Under the pieces are notes generated by a model, which worked only from the letters and a program-made list of their open reading frames with translations, had not been told where the DNA came from and did not search any database. The position numbers and the translations under genes were made by a program. This document shows, in pieces, positions 56,215 through 64,000 of a stretch of DNA of 64,000 bases (position 1 is the stretch's first letter; the number at the start of each line of letters is the position of its first letter). The stretch is from Hypomyces perniciosus (taxonomy: Eukaryota > Ascomycota > Sordariomycetes > Hypocreales > Hypocreaceae): contig SPDT01000011.1 in assembly GCA_008477525.1 (NCBI GenBank), positions 186,001 to 250,000 of the forward strand, in the 5' to 3' direction.

Positions 56215-59165
56215 CAAGGTTGCAAACCACTCAATTCAATCAACCAAAAGCTTCAGTGGCGTTGAGTTGACCAGGTCAACTATATTTTCCAGTTGAGTTG
56301 ATCAATCAGACGTCTAATTGAGTTGAATGTCCATTAGTGGAATATATTAACCTGATTCCGGCCTATTTCCACCCTTGCTCTTCGCCCGCCTTGTTTTCAG
56401 ATTCCATAGTCAGCCACGATATTTCGCTCCTCTTATTATCACTGTTCTTCTTAACAGGAAGAAGCAGTATGTCCAGGTCCTCAATTACCCTAGCCCGTAG
56501 CCACGACTGTAATACTTGGCATATCCCTATAATATCAGCATTAAGCCGACTTCGCAGAGGCGTTACTATATATCCTGCTGCTGCAAACAGCCTCTCACAT
56601 TCAGCCGATATTGGTTGAATCGTAAGAAAATCCAGCGCTATTCGTGAAAGACGAGGATATTGTTATCGGCGCTTATGCTAATACTATATTAGGTCTTTAA
56701 TATCGTTATCCCTATCCTCCCACGACGACTGCTATAATTCGAGCTCGTTAATGTTATTGTTGATGTGGTTAGGCGAAGAATCTTCCCTTTTCACTACGCT
56801 GCATTCTGAGACTGGCCGAGTGCGTTCATAATACGCTTAGAACGGGTTATAGTACTTCCGCTTCTACTTCGCAGCTAGTTTGTCCGCCACAGGACTTCTT
56901 ACCGGCTGCAGGCGACGATATTCCGTCTCCTACACTTCTCGAACCATCTGCTTCGCCCTCGTCACCCAGTCCGTATTACCCTTCTACTCGTTCTCGAAAT
57001 ATCCCTATCGGAAAGCCAGGTACAGCGCTAGAGCTGTATAATAGATCGGCGTCTCGTCCAATATACTGTAATATTTATTAAGCTTTTCCCAACCTAAATT
57101 AATATTGATTCTGAAGTGCTCCGTGTTGGGCATTTTAGACGCAAGCTGCTTATAGTTCTCTAAGGCCTTTAAGAGGAACTTGAATCCCTGGATGACCTCC
57201 TATACATTCCTGTAGGAACCAGCCCACCCTCGTTTTCGCTTACGCTGCTAACCATCGCCTTCCAAAGTCTTAACGGCATCCTCGTAAAACCCTAGAAGCT
57301 TGGCTAGATGTTCGAGCACCTCCTAGTCGTTCGTCGTTAGCTGGTTTTCCTCTAAGCAAATCCGCGGCTCCTTAGCTGACTTCCTGACATTGCCTGTCCT
57401 CCTTGACCTACTATCCTGCTCCTATTATTGACGATGCTTTAAAATCAGCTGTTTAAGAAATGGCCGAAGACTGAGGGCGCACCTGATTATGTATAGTTGC
57501 GAAAGCCACCGGGTATTGTTATCAATAACCAAATCCAGTGGTTTCCTTTAGCTGATCCTGGCATCCGAAGATATGTCAAATTCATAATGCTGTATGCTCC
57601 GTAGTAGATAAGTAAGCTGGTCCGACTTCCTGACGTCAACTACGAGATTGTGAAGCTTTCCCACAGGCCCTTTGCGCCGCCAAAGTGCGTGCTCTGCCTC
57701 TGACAGGGCTGCTGCACCCGACAGCTGCTCTTCAAAAGCCTTAACATTATGACCGAAGAGCAGCGCTTTGGCCGAGAGATTCAACGTATGGCCAAAGCAG
57801 CGGCCACGCCTCGTCGATCCGATAAACCCGAGCTCACCACCAATCACCTCTATGGCTTTATTATTGCTTTCTGCATTGTCCAGTGTAAAATACCTAATCT
57901 TCTCCTGAATCCTATACGCATCAAGGACGTCAAGTATCTCGGCCGCAATATTGTGCCTAAAATGGCGCGTCTGTAACTCGGGGACGCCAAGCACTAGCTT
58001 GTGCGGCTGGCTATTCTTGTCCTAGAAGAAACAGGTAATCCTATATAGACTATGCCTGTTCCCTGACTTCCACCTATTAAACGAGACGTGAATTAGGCCG
58101 CATAACTGCTTTAACACCGCTATAACCTTATCCTTATGCATTTCATAGGCTGAGAGAACCTTATAGCGGATAGTTGTCCTGGTAATATTGGCATCGGTAA
58201 TGTTGACAAGTAGGTTAAGGTATTCGAATATTCTGCGCAATCTTCCCTGCTTGCAGACGCGAAATGAGTGGTTTTCCTCGATGATCCATTCGAGAAGCAG
58301 GCGCTGGAAATGCTTGCGGTCGAAGCCCTTGACAAGCCTATTCGCAATGTTCTGTTCGCGAGGGAGTCGCGTATCGAGCTTTATCACATCAGCAATTGAC
58401 CTCTGATCTTTACTCTTGAACTTCTCTGCTTTCTTCTGGGCCGATGATTTCGTTACTTTAGCAGGAGCGCATATTCCATGACCTTTAAACAGATGAGTGT
58501 TCGCGTTCTGAATGCCTTTCTCTGCAAAGCTTCTAGATCTTGGACTCTTGTTCTGAATGCAGCGTTTGCAAACCTATCGGCAGCTGCTATTGGAGCTCTA
58601 GATATCGTACCCAAAATCCTATACCCAAGATAATGTGTCGCGAGCGCCTTGTGACTACACGTAGTCGGGAAAACAGCGCCAGAGGTATTGATGGCCTGGA
58701 TCTTTATGAGGTGTTTCTGATTGTATACTGGGAGCAGGCGTTGCCAGGGTAGCTGCTCCAGTCGACTCGCGAGAAAGCGTGTCGATGTCGTCGTTTGTGG
58801 AAGGCGTGGCAGGTTCCATTTCGTCTAATGCGCTACGGGGTTAGCCGTAGTGTTAGAATACGGTCAGCCGAAATGCAGTAGCAAAGTCGCGCTTACTTTC
58901 AGGGCCCTACCCATTTAGGGCTTAATGTATTAGAGAAAGGGGCTGGATCTCGCCTTTACTGCTGGGACTAGTCCGCATACGTCACCGAATGGCGGGATAA
59001 CAAAATCTCCTACCCTAAATCAACGAGTTCAATCCATTCAATCAACACAAAATAAAAATGGATTACTGTATTAGATAATCAGATCTGATATTGATTGAGT
59101 TGAATTGACGTTGGTGTCCCAGTTAGTCAACGAGGTTGAATAACGTTGAGTGGTTTGCAACCTTG
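56215..59165 (-). mobile_element. hAT transposon, third family (2.95 kb)
   Basis: Perfect 20-bp terminal inverted repeats CAAGGTTGCAAACCACTCAA (56215) and its inverse ending at 59165, followed inside by TTGAGTTGA-type subterminal repeats. The transposase is on the minus strand. An 8-bp duplication is not visible (CGCTTCAG at left, TCCCACTG at right). It lies between two unrelated LINE fragments, which also suggests rearrangement. Confidence 0.85.
56331..58800 (-). pseudogene. hAT transposase, third family, multiple stops
   Basis: Minus-strand blocks in order: RLPREQNIANRLVKGFDRKH and LLEWIIEENHSFRV (58387 on), IHVSFNRWKSGNRHSLYRIT, then after a stop VLGVPELQTRHFRHNIAAEI, IRYFTLDNAESNNKAIEVIG, RRGRCFGHTLNLSAKALLFG, LDLVIDNNTRWLSQLYII, and the C-terminal motif CERLFAAAGYIVTPLRSRLN. 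This is the standard order of hAT transposases. Blocks from 58387 to 57420 share one frame, so damage there is mainly stop codons; further along more shifts occur. Confidence 0.82.
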
Positions 59166-59166
59166 G

Positions 59167-59515
59167 TCCCACTGCAGGTGCGGTTCCCCCAAGGAACCGG
59201 GGCACTTCGCCGAATGCCGCATGGTGAGGAGCTTCCTCCCCGAAACGCCCAGGGGCGAGAGACCCGTCACATATCTACTGGGACTTAAGGGAAGCGAGGC
59301 TTTCCAGAAGCTGGTGGAGGAGGCGAACCCGTACGGCCCCCCTTTACAAGACATAGATTGAGAACACACAAATTTTTTTTCCTTTGTCTAGCGAAACGTA
59401 GCGAACAGGGTCTAGACCCATGGCTCCTACCTGTTGCCCAAACGAGGCTTTTGTACCTAGATACAGAGTGGTCGTAAATATTAATAAAAAAAAACCAAAA
59501 AAAAAAACAACCAGG
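59167..59515 (+). mobile_element. LINE 3' fragment, second family
   Basis: It begins at the knuckle (CRCGSPKEPGHFAECRMVRS), reads VTYLLGLKGSEAFQKLVEEA to a stop at 59361, then a 3' UTR with GCGAAACGTAGCGAACAGG and GTACCTAGATACAGAGTGGT and an A-rich tail. It starts exactly at the right end of the hAT element, so the rest was probably removed or displaced by that insertion. Confidence 0.8.
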
Positions 59516-59606
59516 CGAACTTTTGATAAGAGGATACCACCAGGGAAGAAGTACCAGGATTACGATAACACTCCGGAGTAATAGATCAGCCCGCCCAAGG
59601 CCGCAC

Positions 59607-59968
59607 TGTGACGATTCGGGTAGTTCCCAAGGGATAAACCGAGGTTCGTGGGTTTATGTTGGCAGAGAGGTCAGGGATGAATACTGAGCAGGGTAACGTA
59701 GTCACGATTCTGTAGAACAGGCGGTTCTGGTGAATACAATTGTTAACGACTGTCTAAGTAACTATACTAAATGATCGTGACTTATCCAGTCTTATATACA
59801 AAGGAGATACATAATGAATGTACTTGGATCGTTTGGATCACGGTTCCGTACAGTGATCCTTCTTATGGGATCGCGCTCGTAGTCGCGATCCGTCGGTGAT
59901 TGGTCGGAGGCTTCCGATGTTCTGCCGTGATCCCGTGACCAGGTCTTCGACATGGTTGGGCCGTGACA
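59607..59968 (+). mobile_element. LTR, plus orientation (362 bp)
   Basis: Starts TGTGACGATTCGGG and ends GGGCCGTGACA. The first 190 bases match the LTR at 60016-60403 in inverse orientation and the solo LTR at 20899-21403. The 3' half is different (GATCCTTCTTATGGGATCGC). No matching 5-bp duplication at its flanks. Confidence 0.75.
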
Positions 59969-60015
59969 ATATGGCCTAGCCTGTAACAGTTACTATAATA
60001 AACTGCAAGTGAAAG

Positions 60016-60403
60016 TGTCACGACCCGACCTTCCAGGTCATGTAACAGGTCGCAGCCCCGCTCACAGGAGCTACGACATGCTTACTGACTAAGCAAGTCA
60101 CGGGACCACAGTGACGAACACCGACAAGTACGACCTGTCGAACTTGTCGCGAATCATGAAGTACGCAAACCGCGACCTGTCGAACTTGTCGCAGTTCAGA
60201 AATCTCCTTTGTATATATACGACTGGCTTGTCACTCATTTAGTATAGTTACTTAGACAGTCGTTAACAATAGCATTCACCAGAACCGCCTGTTCTACAGA
60301 ATCGTGACTACGTTACCCTGCTCAGTATTCATCCCTGACCTCTCTGCCAACATAAACCCACGAACCTCGGTTTATCCCTTGAGAATCAACCCGGATCGTC
60401 ACA
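60016..60403 (-). mobile_element. LTR, minus orientation (388 bp)
   Basis: Read on the minus strand it starts TGTGACGATCCGGGTTGA at 60403 and ends GGTCGGGTCGTGACA at 60016. It shares the 5' half of the 59607 LTR but has its own 3' half containing a tandem GCGACAAGTTCGACAGGTCG (twice, about 34 bp apart). The two LTRs point toward each other with 47 bp between. Confidence 0.75.
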
Positions 60404-61089
60404 AATTTTGTTAAGCGCTGCCTTCTAGTCTTTTTCTTTTAAAACCTCGTTGCAATAACTCGCCCAGGGTTAACTGATAGCGCTTTAGCTTAGGTAAAGA
60501 ACTAATATTTTCTATTTCCGTAAAATTCCAGCAATGTTTATTTTTGTGTAATTAGTCTAGGTTAGCTTAAGAAGGCGAATGCCTTTGAAGGCTTTGCGTT
60601 TAGCGGCCTGCTCCGCAGCGGTTATAGGGGAAGGCTTTTTAGTTATATGACCCTGGATTTTACGCTAGGTGAACTGCTTAATAAAGTCGGTATAATAAGA
60701 TTTATAGCTATTGCTTTAGCGGCCAGGTCGGGATTATAGTATCGTTCGGAGATAGGCTGGAGGGTGATGTTGGGATGGGGACGATAAGGATAGCTTTGAT
60801 GAACAAGGAGAAAGAGATAGTATGGAGAGTCAAGCTCATTGAGCTGCTTCTGGTCTGCAAAGAGTAACGAAAGGTGGGTTGAAGAAGAGAGGAGAGGAGA
60901 GAACAGGAGGGATGATGACGACGCCATTTTAAGGACAAGGTTTGCAGTCAGCTAGACGTCTATAAACGGCCTTTGTGGCATCAACGTAGTGCTTCCGCAG
61001 GTTTCTTTGTCTCCTTTGTAGTGGAGCCAAGGCGACGAGTGGGCGGGCAGGCGCGGGGCTTAGCCAGGAACGCGACAAGATCGTATCCC
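60404..61089. other. Possible short ORF, otherwise no gene
   Basis: A minus-strand frame 60927-60643 (MASSSSLLFSPLLSSSTHLS, FADQKQLNELDSPYYLFLLV) is protein-like with an ATG, but no family is recognised; it may be a remnant of a larger gene continuing left with stops. Confidence 0.3.
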
Positions 61090-61504
61090 ACTGGTTTGTC
61101 TCTCCGCTAGGGCTTATCGGGTCCTAACAGCGCACAAAAAGGAAGGAATTCGGAGAGCTTCACCTTCCTCGAGAGCTGGCCTCACAATCTGCGCTGCTCT
61201 GCTGCCGCCAATATGTCGCCTCGCAAGAGGCTTCTCTGCAAGCCTCGGCCTGCCCCGAACTACTTGCTGGACCTCATTGAGGTCTCAGCAGCTAGCACCC
61301 AGGTTTTTCCCCTCTGCAAGGAGGGTTTTTCATCCTGGTGCCTGAATCTTAGAGCCTTAGGCTTTGAATTATTTCCTTTGTCCGGCGAAACGTAGCGAAC
61401 AGAGGCCCTAGGCCTCTGGCTCCTACCGACCTTATTGTCCAGATGGGATTTTGTACTTAGCTACACTGGTCGTAAATAGTAAAACAAACAAACAAACAAA
61501 CGAC
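61090..61504 (+). mobile_element. SINE-like retroposon, copy 3
   Basis: The body matches copies 1 and 2 (GTCTCTCCGC, CTAACAGCGCA, GGAATTCGGAGAGC, CTCGAGAGCTGGC, hairpin region). Only one palindromic unit remains (GCCTCGCAAGAGGC near 61218). It lacks the CTATAGGGTCAACACC block of the other copies and has the second LINE family's 3' end (CTCCTACCGACC, TGTACTTAGCTACACTGGTCGTAAAT type) with (AAAC)n. Confidence 0.75.
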
Positions 61505-61765
61505 CGCGACTTATGTGATACCACCTTTGCGTGATCCCAATGGGCAGCAGTGTCTTACTCGCAATTATGAGTAAGTCATCGGTGTTAGTACAAAGTTCTC
61601 TATATATAATATACGGGTTTAAAAATCACTTGTGGAAACTGGGAAACGGAACATATGCTACCGGCCGTGTAATTTGATTCTCTTAAAGACACCACTAGTT
61701 AAACTAACACACCATGTACCGTGCTTTAAATGGCGTAAGTAGTAGCTTTTATCCTCAGACCAGGT

Positions 61766-62259
61766 TTAAGCAGCGATCTCGGTGGGGATGCTCAGGGTTC
61801 GCTTTCCCTCGACGGTATCCTTGACAACAGCCCACTGAGCGGGGGAGAAGAAGACCTTGGAATCGTCCTTGACGCTCTGGATAGTGCGGGAGCCGTCAAC
61901 CATGTCCTTAACAACAGCCCATTGAGCAGGAGAGAAGAAGACCTGAGTATTATCGGTTAGCCCCCTTGTATTTTATAAAAAGCTAGGCTGAGAATGTTTC
62001 ATACCTTGCTGTCCTCCTTGACCTCGTTCTGGACCTCAGTGCGGCCCTCGACCATGTCCTTCACAACGGACCACTGGGCAGGAGAGAAGAAGACCTTAGA
62101 GTCGTCCTTGACGGCCTGAACGGTGCGGCGGCCATCGATGATGTCGCGAACAACAGACCACTGCTGCTCAGAGAAGCCGTTCTCGTTAACGCTATCCTGG
62201 GCGAAAGCGTCAATGACGTTCTTAGCGGCAGTCCACTGAGTGGGGGTGAAGGTGGCCAT
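61766..62259 (-). CDS. Small protein of five tandem FSPAQW-type repeats, 143 aa
   Basis: Exons 62259-62005 and 61942-61766 are joined across a 62-bp GT-AG intron (GTATGA...ACTCAG). The ATG is in a strong context (ATCAACATGGCC). The protein is five units of about 26-30 residues: FTPTQWTAAKNVIDAF, FSEQQWSVVRDIIDGRRTVQ, FSPAQWSVVKDMVEGRTEVQ, FSPAQWAVVKDMVDGSRTIQ and FSPAQWAVVKDTVEGKRTLS; the second to fourth are followed by VKDDSKVF or VKEDSKVF. The invariant residues are F, QW, VVKD and G. No signal peptide, membrane segment or catalytic motif is visible. Units three and four are nearly identical at the DNA level, so the array probably grew by duplication. The coding sequence is clean. Family and function are not known to me. 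Confidence 0.8.
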
Positions 62260-62382
62260 GTTGATGGTTTTGGTAAGTTTTAGACGAAAAGTCTGAAAGA
62301 AGAGTGTTGATTGTTGTTTGAAGAGGTGCTTGAAGCTGAGGATTGTTGTGAGTTGATGATCATTCTACGAGGGATAAAGCTC

Positions 62383-62393
62383 GCTATTTATCT
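62383..62393 (-). promoter_or_regulatory. TATA-like element of the repeat-protein gene
   Basis: GATAAATAGCG on the minus strand lies about 125 bases before the ATG at 62259, followed by a CT- and CA-rich leader, the usual layout of a strongly expressed fungal gene. Inference from position only. Confidence 0.4.
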
Positions 62394-64000
62394 TTGTAAT
62401 GCTCTCTGCACTTGTCATAGGGACGGTTAGGCTATGAAGTTGATTACCTTAGGCTTTACATGTAACAAAGAATTTCCACAAATGACAGTAATGACTCCCT
62501 TGCGCCCTTCGTTTAGGATAACACAACTGCAATGCGGTGATAACCACGGACTATCGCCGATGTTGTTGTACCCCGTTATCTGCAAAGTTATCTTGATACC
62601 CAAGGGATTATTGCCACGTAATCCAGGTTCTGCTTGACCGCCGGGGATCACGAAGCACAAGCATCATGATCCTTTGCTAGGTCGGGGATTCAGCCCTGTG
62701 GTTTTGCTGATCCCCTCCTTTTGGTGTGTCATGATTTAGCACCATGGTCCGTGGGGGCTCGGTCTCGGTCTCTCGGACCTTACGACCCTCCGTGGACCAA
62801 GGGCCTTGAGTCTGTAACATAGAGAATTCATGATGTTTGCTAGTACTACGGAGTAGTATTTTTGGACTCGGACGAAATTCGTACGAAGGGTGATCTGCAC
62901 TCCACCCCCACAGATCGTTTCTTACCTAGCGGGTGGACGTGAGGATCTGTGAGTTGATAATAAGGTGAGTTGGCAGCTGGCTTCCAGCTGGCTTAGAAGC
63001 CTTCCAATAGTCTTCAACCCGGATTTCCTTATGTGATCCCATATAAATGACGATGCCTATCCATAGATAGATTTCATCAACAGAAGTCGGCTTCCATTAA
63101 AGCTTTCGCTATCGCCTTATTGGAGGACCTTCTGGCCCTGGCACAGGACCTTCATTTATATAGCTGACCCATTTTCCCACCAAGGAAATAGGTAGGAAAT
63201 TGATAGCATAGGGATAGTGGCGTTGAGGGTAGTCGGTTGTTGTTGATGATAGGTTCGCGTTAGTCAATTTGGAGGGGTTGAAAATAAAGGCCTCATGAGG
63301 GCTCGGGCTTAAAGTCAAGTCGGCAGGTGTTATCAGCTGGCTGCTCACGCTGGCAGTGGTCTAGTCGAACCCATAATTCCTCATCAAATTCGTTGCGGGC
63401 CACAAGGTTTGGAAGGTCCATTTTGCTACTAGGTATCGTAGAAATTGTTTACTAGCTGATAATGGTATTAAAGTTCAGCTAGGACTCCGTACCTTAGGTC
63501 TGAATGATGTACCAACTGGCTGATATGTGATAAAGTGGGGCGCGTGACTGCCTTGCTCCTTTACCACATTCAAAGGGATACGATGTGCGGCATATCGTTT
63601 CGTATCTCCATGTTTTGTTGCTATTCGCTGAAGCCTAAATTAGTCACGTTGGTAAGTCATACTAATACAGACGTAGGTCCACCCGACGTACGGAGTAGGG
63701 CATCGGGGATAGAAACACAGCCCAACAGGGGCCTTGCGCGCCAGTCCGAGTCTTGATGCTCCCGCGACACACCACCCGCCCCCATCACGAGGGGTCGGGG
63801 GCCACCGGAAAAGTAGGCACATATGCATGTCAGACTCGGCTGATTAATGGATCTGCTACTGTTGCATTCTGCTTACTTTTCAAGTCATGCGATAAGGATG
63901 ATCACAAATAATAAGACCCACCGGGTGATGTCCACACAGAGTTACACGCGGGTAGCGGGAGCCGAGTAGATCCTAGTGATATATGAGATGTTTTTGATTT
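62394..64000. other. No gene recognised
   Basis: A minus-strand ATG frame from 63420 (MDLPNLVARNEFDEELWVRL) stops after about 41 codons and overlaps another frame at 63348-63109 rich in Ser/Pro; they could be a broken short gene. Nothing else is supported to the window end. Confidence 0.3.

Noticed and set aside
1..64000. tRNA or rRNA genes
   Set aside because: I found no convincing tRNA B-box with a matching cloverleaf and no rRNA-like sequence; a dedicated scan was not possible.
1..64000. Secondary metabolite gene cluster suggested by NmrA-like, regulator and lipase genes
   Set aside because: No polyketide synthase, peptide synthetase, terpene synthase or P450 is visible, and the genes are scattered among transposons.

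Overview
The window looks like a repeat-dense, probably subtelomeric or accessory, region of a filamentous ascomycete (Pezizomycotina; the mix of element families and genes fits Aspergillus/Penicillium-type Eurotiomycetes, an inference). The evidence is short GT-AG introns of 48-82 bp, fungal protein families (LysM effector, secretory lipase, NmrA-like reductases, PTH11-type receptor, Zn2Cys6 regulator, NLR-type nucleoside phosphorylase domain), non-LTR elements ending in (AAAC)n, hAT, Tc1/mariner and Helitron relics, and many TGG-to-TAG and CAA/CAG-to-TAA/TAG changes plus very AT-rich blocks that resemble repeat-induced point mutation (RIP). Layout: 1-800 holds a phosphorylase-domain remnant cut by a 3.7 kb LINE (to about 4510). 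A two-LysM secreted protein gene (4677-5361) follows. A mariner (5614-7843) carries an 824-bp SINE-like insertion. A secretory lipase gene (9054-10597) is split by a short insertion. 11400-14220 is AT-rich relic DNA around a LINE 3' end. 14.2-20.4 kb is lower-repeat sequence with a 201-aa hypothetical protein and an apparently intact NmrA-like gene with six exons (17701-18953). 20.4-36.1 kb is a nested transposon block: RIP-decayed LINE with a solo LTR; LINE with a nested mariner that has a long but catalytically altered ORF; a PTH11-type receptor gene truncated by a reverse LINE; a SINE; LINE and hAT copies; and a LINE deletion derivative joining ORF1 to the ORF2 tail. 36.7-39.5 kb is a nearly intact hAT. 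40.0-54.4 kb is a group of decaying genes (Zn2Cys6 regulator, conserved protein, Helitron Rep fragment, BTB protein, C2H2 fragment, NmrA-like), most damaged by one or two lesions. 55.3-61.5 kb is a second transposon block (LINE, hAT, LINE, inverted LTR pair, SINE). A small protein made of repeated FSPAQW units (62259-61766, minus strand) closes the recognisable content. The genes do not form one pathway. The coherent story is of mobile elements: at least four LINE 3'-end types, a SINE-like family whose common body carries three different LINE-type tails, three hAT families, two mariners and one LTR family, nested inside one another and inside host genes. Likely functional host genes by sequence alone are the LysM protein, the 17701-18953 NmrA-like protein, the 15868-15263 protein and the repeat protein. 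I did not find a convincing new multi-gene system; the SINE tail exchange and the repeat protein are the best candidates for something undescribed. All family assignments are from reading motifs, with no database search.
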